A stretch of DNA of 64,000 nt, taken from assembly GCF_042659445.1 (NCBI RefSeq), contig NZ_JBHSSR010000016.1. One strand, written 5' to 3'. The notes beneath the pieces are model-generated. The model was not told the DNA's origin and ran no database searches. It was given only the letters and a program-made list of their open reading frames with translations. A program made the translations under genes and the position numbers. Below, one piece after another: positions 7,761-15,630 of the stretch. How positions within the stretch are numbered: position 1 is the first letter of the stretch; every line of letters starts with the position of its first letter. This DNA is from Macrococcoides epidermidis. Lineage in GTDB: Bacteria > Bacillota > Bacilli > Staphylococcales > Staphylococcaceae.

Positions 7761-8699
7761 ATGACTAAATTTAAAGGTAATAAAGTTGTATTAGTAGGTA
7801 ACGGCGCAGTTGGATCAAGCTATGCATTCGCAATGTTAAATCAAGGTGTTTGTGATGAGTTCGTTATTATTGATTTGAACGAAGCGAAAGCTATCGGAGA
7901 TGCAATGGATTTAAATCACGGTGTTGTGTATGCGCCAAATCCAATGAATATTAAATATGGTACTTACGCAGATTGTTCAGACGCAGATTTAATCGTAATT
8001 TGTGCGGGTGCAGCTCAAAAACCAGGTGAAACACGTTTAGATTTAGTAGGTAAGAATATGAAAATTTTCAAATCTATCGTTGATGAAATTATGGCGACTG
8101 GATTTGATGGCATTTTCTTAATCGCAACAAACCCTGTAGATGTTTTAACATATGCAGTTCAAAAATTCTCAGGGTTACCAGAAGGACGTGTAATTGGTTC
8201 AGGTACGATATTAGATACTGCACGTTTTAGATTCTTGCTTAGTCAAGAGTTTGAAGTAGCTGCTGATAGTGTGCATGCATATATTATTGGTGAACATGGA
8301 GATTCAGAACTTGCAGTATGGAGTAGCGCAAATGTTGCTGGAATGAAAGTAACAGACCTTCTTAAAGACAACAAAGAGAAAATGGAAGAAATCTTTGTTA
8401 ATACACGCGATGCTGCATATGAAATTATTAAAGCAAAAGGTGCAACATACTATGGTGTAGCAATGGGGTTAACGCGTATTTCTAAAGCAATTTTAGGTAA
8501 TGAAAACTCGGTATTAACAGTTTCGGCAAAATTAAATGGTGAGTATGGCCATGACGATGTGTATATTGGTGTACCGACGTTAATCAACCGTAATGGTATC
8601 AGTAAAGTATTTGAAACACCATTATCAGCTGAAGAACAAGAAAAATTTGATAAATCGGTTGCAACTTTAAAAGCTATCCAAGAACCTTTCTTTAAATAA
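7761..8699 (+). CDS. ldh: L-lactate dehydrogenase
   Basis: 312 aa NAD-dependent cytoplasmic enzyme interconverting pyruvate and L-lactate. The N-terminal Rossmann motif is VGNGAVGSSYAF. The substrate-loop glutamine and arginine lie in AAQKPGETRLDL, where malate dehydrogenases usually carry Arg instead of Gln. The catalytic histidine is in IIGEHGDSE. AAAGGAG gives a good ribosome site. It is the second gene after lctP and is followed by a terminator. Fermentative NAD regeneration under low oxygen is the expected role, in line with the Rex-type operator. Confidence 0.96.
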   Translation: MTKFKGNKVVLVGNGAVGSSYAFAMLNQGVCDEFVIIDLNEAKAIGDAMDLNHGVVYAPNPMNIKYGTYADCSDADLIVICAGAAQKPGETRLDLVGKNMKIFKSIVDEIMATGFDGIFLIATNPVDVLTYAVQKFSGLPEGRVIGSGTILDTARFRFLLSQEFEVAADSVHAYIIGEHGDSELAVWSSANVAGMKVTDLLKDNKEKMEEIFVNTRDAAYEIIKAKGATYYGVAMGLTRISKAILGNENSVLTVSAKLNGEYGHDDVYIGVPTLINRNGISKVFETPLSAEEQEKFDKSVATLKAIQEPFFK

Positions 8700-8722
8700 T
8701 AACGTTTAAAATAATATATTTC

Positions 8723-8752
8723 GGGGCATCTGTAAACAGATGTCCTTTTTTA
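8723..8752 (+). terminator. ldh terminator
   Basis: A nine-base-pair hairpin (GGGCATCTG with CAGATGTCC, loop TAAA, one mismatched or wobble position) is followed by six T. Confidence 0.85.
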
Positions 8753-8835
8753 TGCCGTATTGTTGAAAGAGTGTATAAAATTCGATACACTTACAACCGA
8801 CTTCAATTATTATTTCATTCTTAAAGGAGGAAAAG

Positions 8836-9687
8836 ATGAACTATTTTAAAAATTTAAAACTTACCTGGAAATCAGTCTTTTTTGTACTTTTAGGCTCTTT
8901 AATATTTTCTCTTGCAGTGAACGTTTTCATTATACCTGCCAATTTAGGTGAAGGTGGCGTAACGGGGATGTCACTTATCTTCCTATATAGCTTCGGTTGG
9001 TCTCCTGCGATTACAACGCTATTAATGAACCTGGTATTACTCGCTGTAGGATATAAATTTTTATCGAAACGTTCTATGGCACTAACGATTATTTCTATTG
9101 TTGCACTTTCAGTATTTTTAAAAATAACTGAGCCGTTACAACTTCATTTAAAAGAAGTGTTAGTGAGCACGATTTTCGGTGGATTTTTAGTAGGTATTGG
9201 TATCGGTATGATCGTGCTTGTAGGAGGTACTACAGCTGGTACAACGATACTTGCGCGTATTGCCCATAAATACTTAGATGTAAGCACATCTTATGCATTG
9301 TTATTCTTTGATTTAATTGTTGTGGCGATTTCATTAACTGTTATCCCGGTGGAAAAAGCACTGTTAACAGTTTTAAGTTTATATTTAGGTACTAAATCGA
9401 TGGATATGATCATAGAAGGATTAAACCCTAAAAAAGCGATTACGATTATTTCGCAAAATCCGGATCCAATTGCTAAAATGTTAGATGAAGATATTGGTCG
9501 CGGCATTACAATACTCAATGGTCGTGGGTATTATAGTAAAAGAGAGACAGAAGTTCTGTATTGTGTTATTAATAAATTACAACTTACAAAGACAAAGCGT
9601 ATGATTAAAAAGATTGATGAAAATGCATTTGTTGTCGTCCATGATGTTCGTGATGTTCTAGGAAATGGTTTTATCAATGAAGATTAA
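8836..9687 (+). CDS. YitT-family membrane protein
   Basis: 283 aa. An N-terminal membrane domain of about five to six spans (residues 12-170) carries the family segments NLGEGGVTG and GGTTAGTTILA. The last 80 residues form the soluble DUF2179 domain (GRGITILNGRGYYSKRE, ending HDVRDVLGNGF). The family is widespread in Firmicutes; its transport role is not established. AAAGGAGG precedes the ATG. nagB begins about a dozen nt after its stop, so the two are co-transcribed, but no functional link is known to me. Confidence 0.9.
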   Translation: MNYFKNLKLTWKSVFFVLLGSLIFSLAVNVFIIPANLGEGGVTGMSLIFLYSFGWSPAITTLLMNLVLLAVGYKFLSKRSMALTIISIVALSVFLKITEPLQLHLKEVLVSTIFGGFLVGIGIGMIVLVGGTTAGTTILARIAHKYLDVSTSYALLFFDLIVVAISLTVIPVEKALLTVLSLYLGTKSMDMIIEGLNPKKAITIISQNPDPIAKMLDEDIGRGITILNGRGYYSKRETEVLYCVINKLQLTKTKRMIKKIDENAFVVVHDVRDVLGNGFINED

Positions 9688-9699
9688 GGAGAAATAATG

Positions 9700-10425
9700 A
9701 TGGAATTTATTAATTTAGGGAATGCATCACTTGCTGCTCAATATGTTGCGATTGAATTATTTAGAGAAATCAAGTGTAATCCACATACTAAACTAGGCTT
9801 AGCAACTGGTGGTACGATGGAACCTGTATATGCTGAATTAGTGAGACTGTTAAAATCAAACCCGGTTGATTTATCTCTTATACAAACATTTAATCTAGAT
9901 GAATATTTTGAATTAGATAAGCAAAGCCCGAAAAGTTACCTTTATTACATGAAATATCATTTATTTGATCATATTGATATTAAGCCGGAACAATATTATT
10001 TCCCGGATAATGATAGAGAGAATCTGGATGAGGATAATAAAGCTTATGATGAATTGATAATGAAAGAACATCCTATTCATCTTCAGTTGCTTGGCATTGG
10101 GACGAATGGTCATATAGGTTTTAATGAACCAGGTACACCGTTTACGTCCAATACGAGAATGGTGGACCTTTCAGAAGAAACGATTCGAGCGAATGCAAGA
10201 TTTTTCGATACAATTGACGAAGTACCTACGCAAGCAGTGACGATGGGTATAAATACGATTATGCAATCAGATAGAATTATTCTTTTAGCGACCGGAGAAA
10301 AGAAAAAATCTATCATTCGACAATTATACGATATGACACAACCAAATGAAGCGATACCAGCGAGTGTATTGCTGCATCATCCGAATGTATTGATAATTAC
10401 GGACAATGATGCTTCACCATTCTAA
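9700..10425 (+). CDS. nagB: Glucosamine-6-phosphate deaminase
   Basis: 241 aa cytoplasmic enzyme converting glucosamine-6-phosphate to fructose-6-phosphate and ammonia. Family motifs are GLATGGTMEPVY (phosphate site), FNLDEYF (active-site Asp/Glu region) and GIGTNGHIGFNEPG (catalytic His and allosteric/substrate loop). Two adjacent ATGs exist; the second (9700) has 8-nt spacing from AAGGAG and lines up with the usual N-terminus. The length is typical of the short Gram-positive form. It follows yitT closely and ends at a terminator. No nagA is adjacent. Confidence 0.93.
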   Translation: MEFINLGNASLAAQYVAIELFREIKCNPHTKLGLATGGTMEPVYAELVRLLKSNPVDLSLIQTFNLDEYFELDKQSPKSYLYYMKYHLFDHIDIKPEQYYFPDNDRENLDEDNKAYDELIMKEHPIHLQLLGIGTNGHIGFNEPGTPFTSNTRMVDLSEETIRANARFFDTIDEVPTQAVTMGINTIMQSDRIILLATGEKKKSIIRQLYDMTQPNEAIPASVLLHHPNVLIITDNDASPF

Positions 10426-10427
10426 TG

Positions 10428-10453
10428 AGAGGACTAATTTAGTCCTCTTTTTT
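10428..10453 (+). terminator. nagB terminator
   Basis: A perfect 9-bp stem (AGAGGACTA with TAGTCCTCT, 3-nt loop) runs straight into six T. Confidence 0.9.
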
Positions 10454-11489
10454 ATGATTCAAATAATTTTTTCTTTATCTTTTCATTTTCTTCTTCGAAT
10501 ATTGGATTGTGACTTGAAACGATGCCGTATGATAGTGCATTTGGGTCAAGATACATTTTAATCTGATTAATAGAAGTCGCTGCGTCATGGAAACAACCGA
10601 TAATCAAGTTGACTTTCGCATCGTGTTTCAATATGTCACCGATAGCATAAATACCTGGCGTGTTCGTAGAAGTATTCGCATTTCCTTTAATATAAAAATC
10701 ATCAACACGTTCAAATTGAACGGAACTGTCATTTAATAGCTCGCAGTCCATGTGGAAACCATGATTGATAATGACATCGTCGACATCTAAAATTTGAATT
10801 GTGTCATCAGTATTATGAATAATTTCAACTTGTTTAATTTCGTCCTCTTCTGCAATTAGAGAATGAATAGTTTGGTTTGTCATCTTGACTACTCCTAATT
10901 CATCCAGTTGGCGCACTGTCTCTTCGTGACCTTTAAAATCTTCTTTACGGCATATAATATGCACACTTTTTGCAATAGGAGCGATATCATGTGCCCAGTC
11001 AACTGCGGCATTTCCGCCACCAGAAATAAGAACGCGCTTATCTTTAAAGCGTTTTAAAGAAGGGACGACATAATGTAGGTTATTAACTTCATATCGATCG
11101 GCACCTTCAATATCCAGTTTAATCGGCTTGATGATACCTGAACCCACTGCCACGATAACAGTTTTGGAGTGATAAGATTTATCGTTTGTCTCTACGATAA
11201 AGTGAAAGTCATTTTCTTTTTTTATATCGGTTACGACGGTGTTTAATATGACTTCAGGATTAAATGTAGTGCCTTGTTTAATCAAATTCTGCATAATCTC
11301 TGCTGCAGGTTGCGGCGGAATCCCACCAGCATCCCATACGATTTTCTCAGGAAAAAGATTAAGTTTACCACCTAAAGTATTGTTCTGATCAATGATGCGT
11401 ACTTTCAAACCTCGTAATCCTGCATAAAAAGCAGCATAGAGACCAGCAGGCCCACCACCGATTATCGTTATATCTAATAATTGCTTCAT
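10452..11489 (-). CDS. Ferredoxin-NADP reductase of the thioredoxin-reductase type, IruO-like
   Basis: 345 aa flavoprotein. An N-terminal FAD motif (IIGGGPAGLYAAFYAGLRG) and a second Rossmann motif for NADPH (ISGGGNAAVDWAHD, with RK nearby in HIICRKEDF) are present. The thioredoxin-reductase CxxC is absent, which marks the YumC/FNR type. The C-terminal FAD segment is IYAIGDI. S. aureus IruO, an iron-regulated reductase of this type, supplies electrons to haem-degrading enzymes and to ferric siderophore release. The shared Fur-type palindrome and the divergent fhuCBG operon support an iron role here, by inference. GGGAG lies upstream of the ATG. Confidence 0.85.
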   Translation of the reverse strand: MKQLLDITIIGGGPAGLYAAFYAGLRGLKVRIIDQNNTLGGKLNLFPEKIVWDAGGIPPQPAAEIMQNLIKQGTTFNPEVILNTVVTDIKKENDFHFIVETNDKSYHSKTVIVAVGSGIIKPIKLDIEGADRYEVNNLHYVVPSLKRFKDKRVLISGGGNAAVDWAHDIAPIAKSVHIICRKEDFKGHEETVRQLDELGVVKMTNQTIHSLIAEEDEIKQVEIIHNTDDTIQILDVDDVIINHGFHMDCELLNDSSVQFERVDDFYIKGNANTSTNTPGIYAIGDILKHDAKVNLIIGCFHDAATSINQIKMYLDPNALSYGIVSSHNPIFEEENEKIKKKLFES

Positions 11490-11548
11490 AATTTATATCT
11501 CCCTAATTATCTTGCGTTGTAAGTTATTATACTATAAAATATAACAGT

Positions 11549-11567
11549 ATTGATAATGATTATCAAT
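11549..11567. promoter_or_regulatory. Fur box
   Basis: ATTGATAATGATTATCAAT is a perfect 9-1-9 palindrome matching the classical Fur consensus core. It lies between the divergent reductase gene and fhuC and overlaps the likely -35 regions of both. A minus-strand TATAAT is at 11526-11531, and a plus-strand TATGAT at 11582-11587. One site can therefore repress both sides when iron is sufficient. Confidence 0.9.
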
Positions 11568-11635
11568 TATATGAGAGTGATTATGATTTATAGTATGAAA
11601 TATTTTGTTATGGAAAATATGAAAGAAGGATATAT

Positions 11636-12448
11636 ATGAATCGATTAGAAGGTAAGCAGATTACCATTAATTATGGCGAAAGGGACATCATTAAAAATTT
11701 AGATGTTTCCATTCCTGATAAAAAAGTGACATCTATTATAGGGCCGAATGGATGCGGAAAATCAACGTTATTAAAAGCATTGTCAAGAATATTAAACGTA
11801 GCGCATGGTGAGGTTGTATTAGATGGAAAGAATATTCATCAGCAACCGACTAAAGAGGTTGCTAAAAAGATTGCAATCCTACCGCAATCACCTGATGTGG
11901 CAGATGGATTAAGCGTTTATGAACTGATCAGTTATGGCAGATTTCCTTATCAGAAAGGATTTGGTAGACTAACTCAGCTTGATCATCAGGAAATTGAATG
12001 GGCGATGCGTGTCACAGGTACAACAGATTTCAAAGATAAGAATGTTAATGATTTAAGTGGTGGACAACGACAACGCGTATGGATTGCTATGGCATTAGCT
12101 CAGAAGACGGATATTATTTTTCTGGATGAACCAACAACATATCTAGATATTTCGCATCAATTAGAAATTTTAGAACTTGTTAGAGATTTAAACGAACAGG
12201 AAAATTGTACGATTATAATGGTTCTCCATGATATTAATCAGGCAGTTCGATTTTCTGATCATATTATTGCAATGAAAGATGGGAATATCATTAAGCAGGG
12301 AGATACGATGAATGTTTTGACTAAGGATGTCTTAGAAGAAGTATTTAATATAGATGCCGAGCTCAGCGTAGATCCACGCAATGGAAAGCCGATGCTTGTA
12401 ACCTATGATTTATTATGCAAGCACTATAGCAGGGATACAGATGAATAA
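11636..12448 (+). CDS. fhuC: Ferric siderophore ABC transporter ATPase
   Basis: 270 aa. Walker A is GPNGCGKSTLLK (residues about 35-46), the ABC signature is LSGGQRQR and Walker B is IIFLDEPTT, followed by the switch histidine in VLHDINQ. The sequence closely resembles S. aureus FhuC, the ATPase shared by hydroxamate and other siderophore systems in that species. It is first of fhuC-fhuB-fhuG, behind the Fur-type palindrome. The ATG at 11636 has AGAAGG upstream. Sharing with unlinked binding proteins or permeases is inference. Confidence 0.95.
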   Translation: MNRLEGKQITINYGERDIIKNLDVSIPDKKVTSIIGPNGCGKSTLLKALSRILNVAHGEVVLDGKNIHQQPTKEVAKKIAILPQSPDVADGLSVYELISYGRFPYQKGFGRLTQLDHQEIEWAMRVTGTTDFKDKNVNDLSGGQRQRVWIAMALAQKTDIIFLDEPTTYLDISHQLEILELVRDLNEQENCTIIMVLHDINQAVRFSDHIIAMKDGNIIKQGDTMNVLTKDVLEEVFNIDAELSVDPRNGKPMLVTYDLLCKHYSRDTDE

Positions 12449-13457
12449 ACAAAGTACATTTACAAATAAACGATATATATTTTCCGGGAAATTATACATT
12501 GTCATTCCTTTGCTTCTTCTTTTATTGCTGGCAATGTTAATTGTTTCATTTATGTTGGGTGTAAATAACTATAGTTTTAAAACGATATATGATGCGCTAT
12601 TTCATTATCGAGATATTTCTGAACATAATATTATTCGCGATATACGTATACCTAGAGAGATAGCTGCCATGCTCGTTGGGATGAGTCTTGCATGTACTGG
12701 TGCAGTCATGCAGGGCGTGACTAAGAATCCTTTGGCAGATCCTGCTTTAATCGGACTTAACTCAGGAGCAGCTTTAGGTATCAGTATTTTATTTGCATTT
12801 ACGCGTGGAGCGAACTTTTTTGCGATTATACTGGCTGGATTTATCGGTGCAATTGTAGGAGGATCCATTGTATTGATGCTCGGTTTAAGTAAAAAAGGTG
12901 GCTTTAATACGATGCGTATTATATTAGCTGGAGCAGCTGTGAGTAGTTTGTTATTAGCAATTGCTGAAGGGATTTCATTATATTTTAGAACGAATCAAAG
13001 TTCGATGCTTTGGTCTAGTGGTGGTGTTGCTGGTACGACCTGGACACAACTAAAATATGCATCCCCGATAATATTAATTGTTATCATCTTCATACTGCTT
13101 ATCGGTCATCAGCTTACTGTGTTATCTTTAGGTGATGAAATGGCACAAAGTTTAGGGGTCAATTTAACGACGATTAGAATTATATTCTCATTATTAACGA
13201 TGATTTTAGCCGGTGTCGCAGTGGCAATGGCAGGTTCCTTAGCATTTGTTGGATTGATGATTCCACATATTGCACGTCTTTTAGTTGGCGTAGATTATAG
13301 AAAGTTGCTACCTGTCGCAACGCTTTTAGGTGGAATATTTCTTGTTTGTGCTGATATACTGGCACGTATGATGGGAGAGTCTCCAGTAGGTGCAATCATT
13401 TCAATTATAGGTGTGCCTTTCTTTATTTATCTCGTAAGAAAGGTAGGAATTTCATAA
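12441..13457 (+). CDS. fhuB: Ferric siderophore ABC permease FhuB
   Basis: 338 aa FecCD-family permease with about nine to ten spans. Family segments are RIPREIAAMLVGMSLACTGAVMQ cut across residues near 70-95, TKNPLADPALIGLNSGA, and the ATPase-contact loop near GLMIPHIARLLVG. The ATG at 12441 overlaps the end of fhuC by 8 nt; the longer frame has no better start. It pairs with FhuG to form the heterodimeric channel. No substrate-binding lipoprotein gene is in the cluster. Confidence 0.93.
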   Translation: MNKQSTFTNKRYIFSGKLYIVIPLLLLLLLAMLIVSFMLGVNNYSFKTIYDALFHYRDISEHNIIRDIRIPREIAAMLVGMSLACTGAVMQGVTKNPLADPALIGLNSGAALGISILFAFTRGANFFAIILAGFIGAIVGGSIVLMLGLSKKGGFNTMRIILAGAAVSSLLLAIAEGISLYFRTNQSSMLWSSGGVAGTTWTQLKYASPIILIVIIFILLIGHQLTVLSLGDEMAQSLGVNLTTIRIIFSLLTMILAGVAVAMAGSLAFVGLMIPHIARLLVGVDYRKLLPVATLLGGIFLVCADILARMMGESPVGAIISIIGVPFFIYLVRKVGIS

Positions 13458-14455
13458 TGCATACAAAAATTAAAAATGTGTTTGTACCAACTATTTTGAT
13501 TATAATTTTATTTGCAATCATTACAGTGAGTATGACTGTTGGGGATTTTAAGATGTCACCATTACAATTCTTAAAAACATTATTTGGTATGGGAAATGAA
13601 ACTGATACGATGGTGCTATATGAATTTCGTATGCCAAGATTACTTGTAACGATATTGTGTGGTGCTGCACTTAGTTTAAGTGGTGCACTACTGCAAAGTA
13701 TTACTAAAAATCCACTGGCAGATCCAGGTATTATAGGGATAAACGCAGGCAGTGGCTTCTTTATAGCATTGCTGATGATATTCATGCCGGTCGACAGCAG
13801 TAATTTTGTATATGTACTGCCGCTATTTAGTTTGATTGGTGGTCTGATTACAGCAGCGACAGTATTTCTGTTGAGTAGTTCTAAACGTGGTTTAAATCCG
13901 ATGCAAATGATTCTTATAGGGGTTGGGTTGTCTACTGCCCTCGCTGGTGCGATGATTATGATGACATCGACATTTAATAAAGAAGATGTTGAATTTATCT
14001 CTAAATGGCTAGGTGGTAATATATGGGGTGATACATGGCCATTCGTCTGGATGATTATTACCGTATTAATTATCACGATACCTATCCTTTTGCTGAAACT
14101 AGATATACTAAATATTCTTAATACACATGAACATATTTCAACAGGTCTTGGCATAAGGATTAATAGAGAAAGATTAGTGATTCTGATTATTTCTGTAATG
14201 TTGTGTGCAAGCGCAGTTTCAATTTGTGGTAGTATAGCATTCGTGGGTTTGATAGCTCCTCACATTGCACGTCAATTAGTTGGTCCGAGACATCAGGTTT
14301 TTATTCCGATTACAATATTGTTAGGTGCGATACTTTTAAGTTTTTCTGATACTTTAGGTCGTCTTTTAATAGAACCTGCTGGCATGCCTGCAGGTATCAT
14401 AGTAAGTATTATTGGAGCACCATACTTTCTTTATTTAATGCGTAGAGGATTGTAG
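13457..14455 (+). CDS. fhuG: Ferric siderophore ABC permease FhuG
   Basis: 332 aa FecCD-family permease, the second channel subunit. Hallmarks are YEFRMPRLLVTILCGAALS near residues 55-75, TKNPLADPGIIGINAGSG, and FVGLIAPHIARQLVG. The start overlaps the fhuB stop by one base, indicating translational coupling. It ends the operon; a terminator follows within about 40 nt. As in S. aureus, the fhuD binding-protein gene is not linked, so ligand specificity must come from elsewhere in the genome. Confidence 0.93.
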   Translation: MHTKIKNVFVPTILIIILFAIITVSMTVGDFKMSPLQFLKTLFGMGNETDTMVLYEFRMPRLLVTILCGAALSLSGALLQSITKNPLADPGIIGINAGSGFFIALLMIFMPVDSSNFVYVLPLFSLIGGLITAATVFLLSSSKRGLNPMQMILIGVGLSTALAGAMIMMTSTFNKEDVEFISKWLGGNIWGDTWPFVWMIITVLIITIPILLLKLDILNILNTHEHISTGLGIRINRERLVILIISVMLCASAVSICGSIAFVGLIAPHIARQLVGPRHQVFIPITILLGAILLSFSDTLGRLLIEPAGMPAGIIVSIIGAPYFLYLMRRGL

Positions 14456-14465
14456 TGCGATGAAA

Positions 14466-14497
14466 GGTACATTTTCTGACTGGAAATGTGCCTTTTT
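14466..14497 (+). terminator. fhuCBG terminator
   Basis: A 9-bp stem with one G-U pair (GGTACATTT with AAATGTGCC) is followed by five T. Confidence 0.8.
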
Positions 14498-14556
14498 ATG
14501 CTTGTTGTGAACAGAAAGGGGAATAAGAATAGAAATAATGTGGAAGGGTGACAGTT

Positions 14557-15621
14557 ATGGAGAAGCATCCATTAATTAGAGCATACGAAACGTTTATTAG
14601 AAATAGATCGCTGAATAAAATAGGAATTATAGGACAACCAGATGCAGGAAAAAGTGCATTGATTAATGCGCTGTGTCCAGCTAAAGCACATACATCTGTG
14701 CATACAGATGCTACTTTAGAAACTACGACTTATCCATATAATGATTATGGATTTTTGGTGGATTTTCCAGGTGTTGGGACAGAAGAAGTAACTGTTCAAA
14801 AATATAAAAAGATTATTCAGAATGAAGCAGCGATAGAACATTACTTTTATATTTTTTCAAGTAAAATCAAAGAAGTAGATATTGAGATGATTAAATATTT
14901 AAGCAAACAAGATAAGATGATTACGTTTATCTACAACAAAGTAGATGCGTTAATCGATGTGAACGGTAAAGATGACAAAGAAATATTAATGCGTGATAAA
15001 GATACGGAACTAAAAGTGACGTTAAAGCCTTATATAAAGACGCCACTTAACTATCACTTTACAAGTGCTTTAGATGGTACAGGGATTGAAACACTTAAAT
15101 TACATATTGAAAGTATATTTGAAGAAGAACAAAAAGAATATATGCAAAGATACAATGATGCTGCTTATCTCGATAGCTATTTGAATTATAAAGTAAACTC
15201 ATCATTTCCTAAACTGTTCACGCCGAGCTTTAAAAAGATTGTCTTAAAGGAAAATTTTAAAGTTATTGAACGTACGATAATGACACATTTTAAAATCCAG
15301 GAAGATGACATAATGGAGCGTCGAAAAGAATGGATTGATATAGATAAATTTGTCCGTGAGTTTGAAGAAATGAAAGAAAAAGATAAAAATAATGGGCTGT
15401 CGCAACTGATGGAGTTTACAAAAATTGTGCAATTAATTAGAACATCGTTTAAAATGAAAAGTATCAACCCTGTAACAGCGGCTGTTTCTTCTATTTTAGA
15501 GATGGGCTTGACAAATACATTTCCAATATTTCAAGCTGTTGCTAAATATGTAGAAGAAATTAAGCAGATTGCACGTGAAGTGATAGAAGATGACCAAAAA
15601 CAAAATAATAATGCACAATAG
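14557..15621 (+). CDS. IRG/dynamin-like GTPase of unknown function
   Basis: 354 aa. GTPase motifs are present in order: G1 GQPDAGKS (residues 26-33), G3 DFPG (69-72), G4 NKVD (127-130) and a possible G5 TSALDG (near 182). Single threonines near 50-57 may be G2. After the G domain come about 150 residues rich in charged helix, then a hydrophobic/amphipathic helical end (about 305-335), the plan of interferon-inducible-GTPase-like and DUF697-type proteins that associate with membranes. The GTG of the longest frame overlaps the GGAAGGGTG ribosome site; ATG 14557 is preferred. It lies nine bases before the alpha-glucosidase gene, so the two are probably co-transcribed. Function unknown. Confidence 0.75.
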   Translation: MEKHPLIRAYETFIRNRSLNKIGIIGQPDAGKSALINALCPAKAHTSVHTDATLETTTYPYNDYGFLVDFPGVGTEEVTVQKYKKIIQNEAAIEHYFYIFSSKIKEVDIEMIKYLSKQDKMITFIYNKVDALIDVNGKDDKEILMRDKDTELKVTLKPYIKTPLNYHFTSALDGTGIETLKLHIESIFEEEQKEYMQRYNDAAYLDSYLNYKVNSSFPKLFTPSFKKIVLKENFKVIERTIMTHFKIQEDDIMERRKEWIDIDKFVREFEEMKEKDKNNGLSQLMEFTKIVQLIRTSFKMKSINPVTAAVSSILEMGLTNTFPIFQAVAKYVEEIKQIAREVIEDDQKQNNNAQ

Positions 15622-15630
15622 GAGGTCGCT

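Noticed and set aside
13423..14154. 243-codon minus-strand frame opposite fhuG
   Set aside because: No ribosome site; it is the shadow of a strongly recognised permease and its translation is Ile/Asn/Pro-rich without any domain.
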